Below are positions 39,018-48,900 of a DNA stretch of 64,000 nt, piece after piece; position 1 is the first letter of the stretch, and each line of letters opens with the position of its first letter. The stretch is from Candidatus Tepidiaquacella proteinivora (GTDB taxonomy: Bacteria > Bacteroidota > Ignavibacteria > Tepidaquicellales > Tepidaquicellaceae), in NCBI GenBank assembly GCA_013348845.1, contig CP054675.1, positions 1,063,501 through 1,127,500 on the forward strand. The letters are read 5' to 3'. The position numbers and the translations under genes are program-made. The notes beneath the pieces were generated by a model. That model searched no databases, had not been told where the DNA came from, and was given only the letters and a program-made list of their open reading frames with translations.

Positions 39018-40811
39018 ATGAAAAAATTTGTTTTTATTACCCTATTGGTATTGTTTCCAATGTTAATACATAGTCAGACATTAGAAGAAATACAAAGAGA
39101 AGCATATCCTGTATTACAACAAACAAGTGATAATTCAGACATAGCAAAGTTGCTATGGAAAATAACTGAAGCAAAAAAGCAAGGAAATAAATTTGATTTT
39201 AATAGATATCTGACAGAATTAAAAACTAAATACTCAGGAAAAGGTATTGTATCAGAGTCAGACAGATTACCAGAAAACAGAAATTATTTTTATCCTCTCT
39301 TAAAACAACCTGTAGAGTTAGTTAATGTGCCGGACTGGGGAAGTAGTGTGAAGATTTTCAATGGTAATGTTGGCTCATCAGTACCAGGAAATCCAAATCC
39401 GTTTAATCGTATGTTAAAAATACAAACCGATACGATGGGAGTTTTATTTGTAGGATTTTTAAGTAATACGAGAGATACATTGTATTATTATCGAACAACC
39501 AATAAAGGTTTGAATTGGACAATGATACAGGCAATATATTCCGGATCAAGTTATCGGTATCAAAGTTTTGATTTTGCGGTGACTGATACGATTGGCGGTT
39601 TTAAAATTGGAATGGTTGTATCATTAGTAACAGTAGGTTCAAATTATGATGGTGCGGTACATTATGCAGATATGAAAACAGATGGAACTGAATTTACACC
39701 TTCTGCTGTATTTTTACCCCCATCAGGACGAGGAGTAATTGGGCCTGTAATCTGCACTGATGGTTATAGTTATTCACCAGACTTTACTTATTGGTTTGTA
39801 GCAGCACAGAATTGCGATGCATCAACAGGTGTAACAAGTTTTGTACCATGTGCATATACACCTGACTGGGGATTAACATGGGTGCATGATACTGCTCGTT
39901 CAAGTTATAATGATTATGAATTAGATATAGATTATAAAGGTGATACTATATATGTGCTTCTAACGAACAATCTAACAACGACGAATGAAAATTTGAGATT
40001 GAGGTATTTAAAGTTAGCGAACTGGGGAACGAACGTTTCATGGAGTCAATATAATCCTGCTGGAGAATCATTCCCCGAATTCAATGGATGTCTGGCTGTG
40101 AATAGAAAAACAAGTGCAATGGTAGTAACATACACAACAAATGAGTCTTCAAATAATAATATAAAATATTCATATACGGCAGATGGAAATACCTGGGTAG
40201 CACATAATATATTAAGTAATCAGGGAAACAATGAGACTAAATCTTACGTTTATAGTAGTCCCCAACAGGCAGGCAAGTTTGATGTGATATTTTGCTCATC
40301 AGGAGGTACTCTGGATTCAATAATATATGTGAATACAACAAATATAACAAGCGGTTTTACAAATAGAACAATTGTCACACAATCAAATTTAGCAACTAAT
40401 CAAATAGCACCTTGCGTTACGAGTTATATGTATAACGGAACATCTGAAGGTGTAGGTGTAATTTATTCAGGTGATGGTCCTACGGATGTGTGGTATAATG
40501 GTTCTGATATATTAACAGGCTGGCAAAAAATAAGCGTCGAGATACCGTCTGATTTTATACTATCACAAAATTATCCAAATCCATTTAATCCGATAACAAA
40601 AATTAGCTTTGACTTACCAAAAGATGAATATGTAACTTTAAAGGTTTATGATATGACAGGGAAAGAAGTAGGTTCCCTTATAAATGGAAATTTAAATGCA
40701 GGTAAGTATAAAGTGGTATTTGATGCAAAACAGCTAACATCAGGAATATATTTTTACAGGATAATGGCAGGAAATTTTTCTGATGTTAAGAAAATGATTC
40801 TGATTAAATAG
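39018..40811 (+). CDS. T9SS-exported protein with propeller-like repeats
   Basis: This 597-residue protein has a signal peptide (residues 1 to about 19, ending MLIHSQ). A helical N-terminal region (about 20-80) precedes a beta-rich part with degenerate Asp-box motifs (TTNKGLNWTM, TPDWGLTWVHD, TADGNTWVAH), suggesting a BNR-type propeller. The C-terminal T9SS domain starts SQNYPNPFNPITKISF and ends VKKMILIK. A strong AGGAG site precedes the ATG, and a terminator follows. It is similar in design to the protein at 16811-18610 but not a recent copy. Function beyond surface localisation is unknown. Confidence 0.85.
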   Translation: MKKFVFITLLVLFPMLIHSQTLEEIQREAYPVLQQTSDNSDIAKLLWKITEAKKQGNKFDFNRYLTELKTKYSGKGIVSESDRLPENRNYFYPLLKQPVELVNVPDWGSSVKIFNGNVGSSVPGNPNPFNRMLKIQTDTMGVLFVGFLSNTRDTLYYYRTTNKGLNWTMIQAIYSGSSYRYQSFDFAVTDTIGGFKIGMVVSLVTVGSNYDGAVHYADMKTDGTEFTPSAVFLPPSGRGVIGPVICTDGYSYSPDFTYWFVAAQNCDASTGVTSFVPCAYTPDWGLTWVHDTARSSYNDYELDIDYKGDTIYVLLTNNLTTTNENLRLRYLKLANWGTNVSWSQYNPAGESFPEFNGCLAVNRKTSAMVVTYTTNESSNNNIKYSYTADGNTWVAHNILSNQGNNETKSYVYSSPQQAGKFDVIFCSSGGTLDSIIYVNTTNITSGFTNRTIVTQSNLATNQIAPCVTSYMYNGTSEGVGVIYSGDGPTDVWYNGSDILTGWQKISVEIPSDFILSQNYPNPFNPITKISFDLPKDEYVTLKVYDMTGKEVGSLINGNLNAGKYKVVFDAKQLTSGIYFYRIMAGNFSDVKKMILIK

Positions 40812-40833
40812 AAAAATTAAAAAATTTATATTA

Positions 40834-40870
40834 AAAGAGACTGGCAGATAACGTCAGTCTCTTTTTTTTT
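40834..40870 (+). terminator. Rho-independent terminator
   Basis: AAAGAGACTG pairs with CAGTCTCTTT across an 11-base loop, followed by nine or more T. It closes the preceding T9SS gene. Confidence 0.9.
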
Positions 40871-41174
40871 ATTCGGTATAGCAATATAATCTTATAGTCG
40901 TTTTAAGGAGTAAAATTCTCAATATTATAATTGCATAATAATGAAGAAAGTGTTGTTACTAATTAATTTTACAATTTAGTTTTCATCTATTTCAGACATC
41001 TTTGTAAGTTTGAAATACTATTGCAGATATTGAAAAAATTTTAAAGTTTTTTCGTCATATCTTAATTAATAAGATAAATCAGAAAACACCGGCGAATAAA
41101 ATAAATCAGGAATATTTAGTAAATTGTTATAAAAATAAAGAATAAGTATTTTTCAAAAAAATAAAGAGATAAAT
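40871..41174. other. Noncoding spacer upstream of the lamin-tail protein gene
   Basis: About 300 AT-rich bases contain the promoter of the following gene. No ORF, RNA gene or clear repeat is seen, and no strong ribosome site precedes the ATG at 41175. Confidence 0.55.
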
Positions 41175-42878
41175 ATGAGAAAAATTATTCTTATAATGAT
41201 GCTGATTTTGAATAGCAGAGTTTTTAGTCAGGTAGTGATAAATGAAGTGATGTACTCACCAAGTTCAGGGAATAAAGAATGGTTTGAGATATTTAATACT
41301 GGCAGCACACCTGTGAATTTGCAAAACTGGAAATGGCGAGATGCAGCAGCCAGCAATCCAATACGGACTATTACAACACAAAGCATAATTTTAGAACCAA
41401 ATAGTTTTGCTATAGTTTGCGAGGACTCAAATAATATAAAAATTGTTTATCCAAATATAAGCGGAATAATAATACAATCGATAGGATGGAATGCATTGAA
41501 TAATACAGGAAATGAGAATGTTGTATTGTATCGGGCAGATATGAGCACTTCAGATTCATTAACATATAACAATAGCTGGGGCGGAGGAAGCGGAATATCA
41601 CTTGAGCGGAAAGATGCATTCGGATTAACAAATGACCAGACAAACTGGGGAAGTTGTATAAATCCGATAGGAGCAACGCCTAATAAGGAAAATTCAATAA
41701 CACAGAAGACTTATGATTTAGCTCTTGTAAGATTTACTATAACACCATCATCACCAATGGTAGGTCAGGATGTAAATATGGAATTTTTAATCAGGAATTT
41801 TGGAAAGAATCAAGCCAGTAACTTTCAATTGAATATATATAAAGATATGAATCTGGATAGCATACCACTTCCAAATGAACTAATAAAATCCCAGACATTC
41901 GGAATATTGAATTCAAATGATTCTGTTAGTTATAGTTTTATTTATAACATCACAGATACAAATATGCAGCAATTTATTGGAAAAGTTATTTTCCCACCTG
42001 ACCAGGATACTACCAATAATATGCTGGTTAGGCGAATATATGTTGGGGACAGACTTGTAATAAATGAGATCATGTATGACCCTCTTACAATAAGTTGTGA
42101 GTATGTGGAATTATTTAATCCTACTATGAAAGTAATAAATATTAGCGGATGGAAGTTTTCAGAAGAAAGTAGTACAACAAATTTATCGGATTCATTGAAT
42201 TACACAGTACAACCCGGCGGATATATTGTGATTGCAAAAGATACAACAATATATAACAGGTTTGAATATTTAAGAAATATTTCAACTAATAACAGATTAA
42301 TATTTAATAAAAGTCTGAGTTTAAATAACGACGGTGAGTTAGTAAGAATACTTGATGGTAGCGGAAATGAAATAGAAGGATTTTCATATAGTCCGAAGTG
42401 GCATAATCCTAATATACCCGATAAAAAAGGATATTCACTTGAAAGAATAAATCCTTTTTTAAAAGGAGATGATAGTAGAAACTGGAGTAGTTGCACCAAT
42501 ACTCTCGGTGGCACACCAGCAATGAAGAATAGTATATACACACCTGTTCCCATAAGCGAAGCAGAGATAACAGTTTCGCCGAATCCATTTTCTCCTGATG
42601 GAGATGGCTGGGAAGATTTTACTATAATAAAATATAAACTTAAATCAACTGTATCACAGGTCAGGATGAAAATATTTGATGTGAACGGACGACTTATGAG
42701 AACATTGATGAATAACCAACCGAGTGGAAGTGAAGGAGAAGTGATTTTTAATGGATTAAATGATAATGGAGAAAGATTGAGATTAGGGATTTATATAATT
42801 TTTCTGGAAGCAGTAGATTCACAGGGAGGTGTTGTTGAAACATTAAAAGGGATTGTGGTTGTTGCGACAAAATTATAA
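41175..42878 (+). CDS. Exported lamin-tail-domain protein with FlgD-like C-terminal domain
   Basis: This 567-residue protein has a signal peptide (residues 1 to about 18). Two lamin-tail (LTD) domains are marked by VVINEVMYSPSSGNKEWFEI (near residue 20) and LVINEIMYDPLTISCEYVEL (near 295), each followed by the NLQNWKWRD or NISGWKFSE turn. Between them is a CARDB-like beta-sandwich (ITPSSPMVGQDVNMEF). The C terminus (PNPFSPDGDGWEDFTIIKYK ... GIYIIFLEA) is a FlgD-Ig-like domain with a DGDG calcium loop, not a standard T9SS tail. LTD proteins are often extracellular; the role is unknown. The next gene follows after 71 bases. Confidence 0.82.
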   Translation: MRKIILIMMLILNSRVFSQVVINEVMYSPSSGNKEWFEIFNTGSTPVNLQNWKWRDAAASNPIRTITTQSIILEPNSFAIVCEDSNNIKIVYPNISGIIIQSIGWNALNNTGNENVVLYRADMSTSDSLTYNNSWGGGSGISLERKDAFGLTNDQTNWGSCINPIGATPNKENSITQKTYDLALVRFTITPSSPMVGQDVNMEFLIRNFGKNQASNFQLNIYKDMNLDSIPLPNELIKSQTFGILNSNDSVSYSFIYNITDTNMQQFIGKVIFPPDQDTTNNMLVRRIYVGDRLVINEIMYDPLTISCEYVELFNPTMKVINISGWKFSEESSTTNLSDSLNYTVQPGGYIVIAKDTTIYNRFEYLRNISTNNRLIFNKSLSLNNDGELVRILDGSGNEIEGFSYSPKWHNPNIPDKKGYSLERINPFLKGDDSRNWSSCTNTLGGTPAMKNSIYTPVPISEAEITVSPNPFSPDGDGWEDFTIIKYKLKSTVSQVRMKIFDVNGRLMRTLMNNQPSGSEGEVIFNGLNDNGERLRLGIYIIFLEAVDSQGGVVETLKGIVVVATKL

Positions 42879-42949
42879 CTATGAAAAAATGCAATGGACA
42901 GATGATAATTACTTAGGTGAAACTTTACAAAACTAAAATAATTTATTAG

Positions 42950-44962
42950 TTGGAGAAAGAAAAGATACCAACCAATAAAAGGATTTTAAAATACGAAAGC
43001 GGAATTTATATTTTTATTATAATTATTTGGTGTACGATTATTTATTTCAACTCTTTAGACGGTGAATTTGTATTTGATGATGAAAGTGTTGTTCAAAATA
43101 ATTTATCAATAAGAGAATTAAATAATATACCTAAATTTTTCACCGGTGAAGAAGGCTTTCATAAGGTAATCGGGCGGTATTACAGACCAGTAGTATCAAC
43201 AAGTTATGCAATAGACTATTGGTTATGGGGATTAAAACCAGCTGGATTTAAAATAACAAATTTAATTATTCATTTAATAAATTGCTTATTGTTGTATTTC
43301 CTGTTGCTAAATATGTTTAAGGAATTCAATAAAAAAAAGTTTATTGCATTTTTAGCAACGATGATATTTACAGCACATACAATTCACACGGAGGCGGTAA
43401 CATGGATAAGCGGAAGAACTGATTCTCTTGTAACAATCTGGTTTTTTTCGTCCTTAATCTGTTATATCAAATTTACTGAGGATAACAGGAAAACAAATCT
43501 TGTTTTGTCTTTAATTTTTTACTTTATTGGATTAATAACAAAGGAAATGATAATAACACTACCGTTGATAATATTTCTATATGATGCAGTATTTAAAAAG
43601 AGAGATAAAACATTCCTGAAGAGTAAATTAATTGTCTATATACTTTTTGTAGCTGTTACATTATTTTTTCTTCTGATTCGCTACATTGTATTTCTTAATG
43701 TTGCTGAAAGAGAGAGGTATTTATACTTTTATGGTATGGATGGGATAACGGTATTTGCAACAATGCTAAAAACTATCCCGGTATATATAAAGTTGATATT
43801 TTTGCCAATAAATTTATTATATCACTATAACGGGGTTTTACCAGATGCTAAAAACTTAGTTGAGCCGGCAGTTATCGTATCGATGTTGATTATTATCAGC
43901 TTTATAATAGTAGCGATTGTTTCCTTTAAAAAGCATTCAGTGGTAACATTTTGCATCTTATTTTTCTTTATTTCACTCTTACCAGTAATGAATATAGTAC
44001 CGACAATGAACCTTATGGCAGAGAGATTTTTATATCTACCATCATTTTGTTTAAGCGTGATAATTATGTATTTATTATTAATGAATTATGATAAAAAGTA
44101 TTACAAAGCTTTAGTAATAATTATAATCTCAGTCATTCTTATATTCTCTTATCTAACCTATAAAAGGAATTTTGATTGGAAAAATAATAACACATTATAT
44201 AGTACAGCAGAAGGTATAGATGGAACTGTATTACTTGTAAATTCGGGAAACATATATGCTAATAAACAGAATTTTGATGAAGCAGCAAAAAGATATATCA
44301 GAGCGCTTGAAATAAGAGATAATAATGTACTTGCACATCACAATCTTGGACTTATTTATTTAATCAGAAATCAACTCGACTCAGCAGAATATAGATTTAA
44401 AAAAGGGATATCAGTAGATTCACTTGCCCCTGACGGGTATTTTCAGTTAGGAAAGTTATATGCATCGGAAGGAAGGAAACAGGAAGCAATAGAAATGTTC
44501 GAAAAACTTCAAATGATAATACCGGATTATATGGGCTCTAAACAGATGCTGGAAGAATTAAAATCCGGAAAAGAAATAACAGAAGCCATAAAAGGTATTA
44601 ATGAAAACATTGAAAGACTTGATAAAGAAGCATACGAGCATTTCCAAAAAGGAGAATACGAGGAGTCTGTTAAAAAATTGAAGAAATTAATAGAGATTAA
44701 TCCATCAGGAAAAATAGGGTCATATTGCAATATAGGATTAAATTACTTTGCTATGAAGAAATTTGATTTATCAATAGAGAACTATAAGTTAGCTTTAGAA
44801 ATTGATAGTAAAAATATAATTGCACTCTCTGGAATAGCGGATTCCTATCTTGGGAAAGGAGAAAGAAAGACAGCGGAGGAATATTACAATAGAATATTAG
44901 AATTAGACCCAACTAATAAACACGCAAGAAATAAACTTGATTCGCTTTCTAATTTTAAATAA
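42950..44962 (+). CDS. Polytopic membrane protein with C-terminal TPR repeats (TMTC/GT39-like)
   Basis: This 670-residue protein starts at TTG (42950). About ten transmembrane helices (residues 18-400) follow an early loop with FDDESVVQNN and RYYRPVVSTSYAIDYWLWG, the pattern of TMTC-type or PMT-like mannosyltransferases. The C-terminal 250 residues hold five or six TPR units (ALAHHNLGLIYLIRNQLDSA-like, YFQLGKLYASEGRKQEAIEM, NIGLNYFAMKKFDLSIENYK). It may glycosylate exported proteins or assemble glycans. The acidic early-loop residues support a GT-C enzyme, but activity is inference. The porin-like gene follows after 34 bases. Confidence 0.75.
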   Translation: MEKEKIPTNKRILKYESGIYIFIIIIWCTIIYFNSLDGEFVFDDESVVQNNLSIRELNNIPKFFTGEEGFHKVIGRYYRPVVSTSYAIDYWLWGLKPAGFKITNLIIHLINCLLLYFLLLNMFKEFNKKKFIAFLATMIFTAHTIHTEAVTWISGRTDSLVTIWFFSSLICYIKFTEDNRKTNLVLSLIFYFIGLITKEMIITLPLIIFLYDAVFKKRDKTFLKSKLIVYILFVAVTLFFLLIRYIVFLNVAERERYLYFYGMDGITVFATMLKTIPVYIKLIFLPINLLYHYNGVLPDAKNLVEPAVIVSMLIIISFIIVAIVSFKKHSVVTFCILFFFISLLPVMNIVPTMNLMAERFLYLPSFCLSVIIMYLLLMNYDKKYYKALVIIIISVILIFSYLTYKRNFDWKNNNTLYSTAEGIDGTVLLVNSGNIYANKQNFDEAAKRYIRALEIRDNNVLAHHNLGLIYLIRNQLDSAEYRFKKGISVDSLAPDGYFQLGKLYASEGRKQEAIEMFEKLQMIIPDYMGSKQMLEELKSGKEITEAIKGINENIERLDKEAYEHFQKGEYEESVKKLKKLIEINPSGKIGSYCNIGLNYFAMKKFDLSIENYKLALEIDSKNIIALSGIADSYLGKGERKTAEEYYNRILELDPTNKHARNKLDSLSNFK

Positions 44963-44996
44963 ATTGAAATAATTTTTATAATAAAAAATATTTATA

Positions 44997-46070
44997 ATGG
45001 GCAAAAAAATTATTTACTTTTTATTAATTTTATTTTCAATATTTTATTCTGTTAACTCATTAGCTCAAGAAGTTTTAACAGAACTATTAGATAAAATTAA
45101 AATTAAAACTGGTATTGATTTATACTATGCTTATGACACGGACAAAGATAAATTATTAAGAGAATTTTCTTCTGTATCACCTCATAGAGATGAATTCAGA
45201 TTGAACCTTGCGAGAGTAGGTATAGAATATGATAATAAAATAGCAAGGGGGAATGTAGCTTTCCATTATGGAGATATTGTAAAAGAATGCTGGCAGACCG
45301 ACCATCCATATTTGCAGCAGGCAAATGTAGGAATAGAAGTTTATGATAATTTGTGGATTGATGCAGGATATTTTTTAACTTTTATTGGAGAAGAATCTTT
45401 ACCATACGAATCATCATTCAGTTCTTTTGCATTACCTTCTCATTATCAACCATTTTATGAAAGTGGAATAAGAGTAAGTTATGACTATAAGAATTTAATT
45501 GGTGGAGCAGTGTATATCATAAATGGATTCAATTTAATTGAAGATAATAATAAAAATAAGACTGTGGGACTCCAATTATATTATCAACCAAAAGAATATC
45601 TGAAATTTATTTATAATACACTTGTTGGAAATGAAATGCCATCATCGGAAGCAGGTAAATTAAGAGTATTTAACGATTTCATCATATCTTTTGGACCACT
45701 AAAAAACTTCGAGGCATCATTACTATTTGATATTACTATGCAAGAAAATTCAAATTTAACTGATTCTGCTTCAACAGCTTATTCCTATGGAACAATAGCA
45801 ATTCTACGATACCATATAACACCAAAATTCAAAACTATGTTAAGGGGGGAATACTATCAAGATCTAAATGGTATATTATCCGGCATTATTTCAGAAGGTA
45901 TGGGTATGAAGGGAAATGGTATAACTCTTGGTTTTGAATATACTCCCATAGAAAAAGCATATTTAAGATTTGAATCAAGATATTTAAGACTTGATAAAGC
46001 ATTGAATATATTTTATAACAATAAAAATGAAAGAGTTGAACTCATAATTTCTGCTGGAATTGGATTCTAA
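44997..46070 (+). CDS. Outer-membrane beta-barrel protein (BBP2/OmpL-like porin)
   Basis: This 357-residue protein has a signal peptide (residues 1 to about 23, ending LAQ). The rest is amphipathic beta-strand sequence with aromatic girdles and a C-terminal Phe (LIISAGIGF), which suits an outer-membrane barrel. The central WIDAGYFLTFIGEESLPYES and PFYESGIRVSYDY segments resemble the BBP2 (OmpL-like) putative porin group. It lies between the TPR membrane gene (34-base gap) and the FG-GAP T9SS gene (32-base gap). The solute is unknown. Confidence 0.72.
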   Translation: MGKKIIYFLLILFSIFYSVNSLAQEVLTELLDKIKIKTGIDLYYAYDTDKDKLLREFSSVSPHRDEFRLNLARVGIEYDNKIARGNVAFHYGDIVKECWQTDHPYLQQANVGIEVYDNLWIDAGYFLTFIGEESLPYESSFSSFALPSHYQPFYESGIRVSYDYKNLIGGAVYIINGFNLIEDNNKNKTVGLQLYYQPKEYLKFIYNTLVGNEMPSSEAGKLRVFNDFIISFGPLKNFEASLLFDITMQENSNLTDSASTAYSYGTIAILRYHITPKFKTMLRGEYYQDLNGILSGIISEGMGMKGNGITLGFEYTPIEKAYLRFESRYLRLDKALNIFYNNKNERVELIISAGIGF

Positions 46071-46102
46071 ATTTCTTTTATATAAATTAAATTAATTATA
46101 AT

Positions 46103-47830
46103 ATGAAAAAGATAATTACATTATTTTTTTTAATACTGTTCATAACAGTTCCTTCTTATGCTCAGGTCTCATTTTCAGATGTAGCTGTTACTCTTGGAGT
46201 AAATGATGCTGGTGCAGGTCAAGGTGTTGTATTTCTTGATGTGAATAATGATGGGTATCTCGATATTTTTCTCGTGAATAATAATACCCCAAGCAAGCTA
46301 TGGATAAATACAAATGGATTATCCTTTACAGAATCATCAACTAGTTGGGGTACTAATATTACTTATCCAACGCGAGGCGTTTCCACAGCAGATTATAACA
46401 ATGATGGATATATAGATATTTTAATAGGTGCCTGGCAAAGTCTACTAATACTGTACAAAAACACAGGAACTAGCTTCGTAAACTTTACCTCAAATGCAGG
46501 ATTAAACTTTTTATCTTATGGCGGTTCAATCAACTGGTTTGATTATAATATGGATGGGAAAATAGATGTTTTATGTGCAAATGATGGAATACCTCCCAGA
46601 TTTAATTATCTATTCAGAAATGATAATTTAAGTAGTTTTACAAATGTTGCTTTTAGTGTTGGCTTTATAGATAGCAACTCAACACTATGTCTTGCTAGTG
46701 GGGATTATGATAATGACGGAGATTTGGATATGTTTTGTGGTAACCAAACAAACATAGGCGCATCTACAACAAGTTATTTATATAAAAATAATGGTGATGG
46801 AACATTTACAGATGTAACTGCAACTTCTGGCATCACAACAAATTATTATACATGGGGTTGTGAATGGGGTGATTATAATAATGATGGCTATTTAGATTTA
46901 TTTATTGCAAATACAACTGGGTTTAATCAGTTGTTCAAGAATAATGGCAATGGAACATTTACAGATGTTGCGCCTGCTGTCGGTGTAGCAGAAATGGGAC
47001 AATCATATTCGTGTGGATGGGCTGATTATGATAATGATGGGGACCTTGATTTATATGTAGCAAGAGGTCAAAATTATGAAGATAAGATGTACCGAAATGA
47101 AGGAACAACTTTTACAGATGTATCAACGAGTGTTGGAATGGGAGACTTAAGGCATAGTGCCTGCTGTTCTTGGGGTGATTACAATAATGATGGTTTCCTT
47201 GATTTATATCTCGTGAATAATGGCACAGAGAATAGATTATATAAAAATAATGCTGTAAATTCAAATAACTGGATTATTTTTAAATTACAAGGTGTAACAA
47301 CAAATCGTTCTGCGATAGGAACTCGAGTAACAGTGAAGACAGGTTCTTTAAAACAAATTCGCGAAGTTGAAGGAGGGTCCGGTGGTAAAGGACAAAATTC
47401 TTTACCAATTGAATTCGGGCTTGGAAGTGCTTCAACAATTGATAGTTTGATAATAAGATGGCAGAGTGGAACAATACAAAGTTTTACAAATGTAGGTGTC
47501 AACCAGATTATAACAATAATAGAAGGGCAATCTATTTATATAAAGAACTTAAATACGGGAACCCCTGAAAAATATATACTTGAACAGAACTATCCAAATC
47601 CATTTAATCAAACAACAGTAATTAATTATCAAATACCTTTATCCGGAAGAGTTATATTGAAAGTATTCGATATATCCGGGAAGGAAATCGCAGTATTATT
47701 AGATTCTTATCAGAGTTCAGGAGGTTATAGTATAACTTTTAATGCGGATAAATTAACGAGTGGAATATATTTTTACAACTTGCAAACAGATAATTTTGCC
47801 GAGACTAAAAAGATGATTCTTGTTAAATAA
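46103..47830 (+). CDS. T9SS-exported FG-GAP/VCBS and ASPIC-UnbV (CRTAC1-like) protein
   Basis: This 575-residue protein has a signal peptide (residues 1 to about 21). Seven integrin-like FG-GAP repeats each carry a calcium loop (DVNNDGYLD, DYNNDGYID, DYNMDGKID, DYDNDGDLD, DYNNDGYLD, DYDNDGDLD, DYNNDGFLD), predicting a seven-blade propeller. An ASPIC/UnbV domain follows (about 395-470, NRSAIGTRVTVKTG and EVEGGSGGKGQNS). The T9SS tail begins EQNYPNPFNQTTVINY and ends KKMILVK. It is probably surface-bound, with adhesion or glycan-binding character. It ends at a strong bidirectional terminator. Confidence 0.9.
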   Translation: MKKIITLFFLILFITVPSYAQVSFSDVAVTLGVNDAGAGQGVVFLDVNNDGYLDIFLVNNNTPSKLWINTNGLSFTESSTSWGTNITYPTRGVSTADYNNDGYIDILIGAWQSLLILYKNTGTSFVNFTSNAGLNFLSYGGSINWFDYNMDGKIDVLCANDGIPPRFNYLFRNDNLSSFTNVAFSVGFIDSNSTLCLASGDYDNDGDLDMFCGNQTNIGASTTSYLYKNNGDGTFTDVTATSGITTNYYTWGCEWGDYNNDGYLDLFIANTTGFNQLFKNNGNGTFTDVAPAVGVAEMGQSYSCGWADYDNDGDLDLYVARGQNYEDKMYRNEGTTFTDVSTSVGMGDLRHSACCSWGDYNNDGFLDLYLVNNGTENRLYKNNAVNSNNWIIFKLQGVTTNRSAIGTRVTVKTGSLKQIREVEGGSGGKGQNSLPIEFGLGSASTIDSLIIRWQSGTIQSFTNVGVNQIITIIEGQSIYIKNLNTGTPEKYILEQNYPNPFNQTTVINYQIPLSGRVILKVFDISGKEIAVLLDSYQSSGGYSITFNADKLTSGIYFYNLQTDNFAETKKMILVK

Positions 47831-47850
47831 TATAGTTTAGATTAAAAAAT

Positions 47851-47890
47851 AAAAATGGTTGGTGAAACAACTCACCAACCATTTTTTATT
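47851..47890. terminator. Bidirectional terminator between the FG-GAP gene and rpoD
   Basis: AAAATGGTTGGTGA pairs perfectly with TCACCAACCATTTT over a 6-base loop, flanked by T and A tracts. It serves both convergent genes. Confidence 0.92.
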
Positions 47891-47906
47891 ATAGAAATCA
47901 AAATTT

Positions 47907-48764
47907 CTATTGACCTAAATAAGTTTTAAGAGATCTGCAACGGGAAGCCTGTCTTAATCTTCTAATAGCCTTTTCTTTAATTTGCCTTACTCTTTCTCGA
48001 GTGAGTTTATATATATCTCCTATTTCTTCAAGAGTAAGAGGATTTTCTTTACCAAGACCATAATATAACATAACAACTTCTTTTTCTCGTTGAGAAAGTG
48101 TATCAAGTGCACGTTCAATCTCAATTCTTAAAGAGTCCCTCATTAATTGAGAATCAGGCATTTTCTCAGCTTTATCAGGCATAATATCTATTAATTTAGT
48201 ATCTTCACCATGAACATTGGGAGCATCCATTGAGACATGACCGCCAGAATTTTTTAAGGTTTCTTGAACTTCATGCACACTCATATCAAGCACATCAGCA
48301 ATCTCAAGAATGTTAGGACTCCTTTCATTTTGCTGTTCGAGCTTACTAATGGTTTTAGAAATTTTACTTTTTTGTTGTACTATATTGAGAGGTAACCTAA
48401 CAACTCTTGATTGTTCAGCAAGCGCCTGTAAAATAGATTGTCTAATCCACCATACAGCATAAGAAATGAATTTGAAACCACGGGTTTCGTCGAATTTTTT
48501 CGCTGCTTTAATAAGTCCAAGGTTACCCTCATTAATAAGGTCATTTAAAGATAAACCCTGATTCTGATATTGTTTAGCAACACTAACGACAAAACGAAGA
48601 TTTGATTTTACAAGTAAATCAAGGGCTTTTTTATCACCTTTTCTGATACGTTTAGCACATTCTATCTCTTCTTCAACAGATAAAGGAGTTGTTTTACTAA
48701 TCTCCTTTAAATAAATATCTGTTGATTGATTTTCCCTACTTGTATATTGTTTACCTAATTTCAT
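47907..48764 (-). CDS. rpoD: Primary RNA polymerase sigma factor, sigma-70 family
   Basis: This 285-residue sigma factor has region 1.2 ([14 protein letters not shown]), a full region 2 ([35 protein letters not shown]), region 3 and region 4 ([20 protein letters not shown]). It lacks region 1.1 and the long non-conserved insert, as is normal for the primary sigma factor of Bacteroidota-type bacteria. That plus full conservation of promoter-recognition helices makes a housekeeping role most likely; a second group-2 sigma cannot be ruled out. It sits where the ribosomal cluster ends, in the same orientation, 136 bases after rplW. Confidence 0.9.
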   Translation of the reverse strand: MKLGKQYTSRENQSTDIYLKEISKTTPLSVEEEIECAKRIRKGDKKALDLLVKSNLRFVVSVAKQYQNQGLSLNDLINEGNLGLIKAAKKFDETRGFKFISYAVWWIRQSILQALAEQSRVVRLPLNIVQQKSKISKTISKLEQQNERSPNILEIADVLDMSVHEVQETLKNSGGHVSMDAPNVHGEDTKLIDIMPDKAEKMPDSQLMRDSLRIEIERALDTLSQREKEVVMLYYGLGKENPLTLEEIGDIYKLTRERVRQIKEKAIRRLRQASRCRSLKTYLGQ

Positions 48765-48900
48765 ATTTGTTAAGTATATTTTTTATTATATAAAACTAAT
48801 AAATAATTATTAAGGTTTCAGAAATTATAAAAACAAAAAAAACAGAAAAATATTTATTGAAAAATATAATTATAAAAAAATATTATATCTATAAAGCAAA

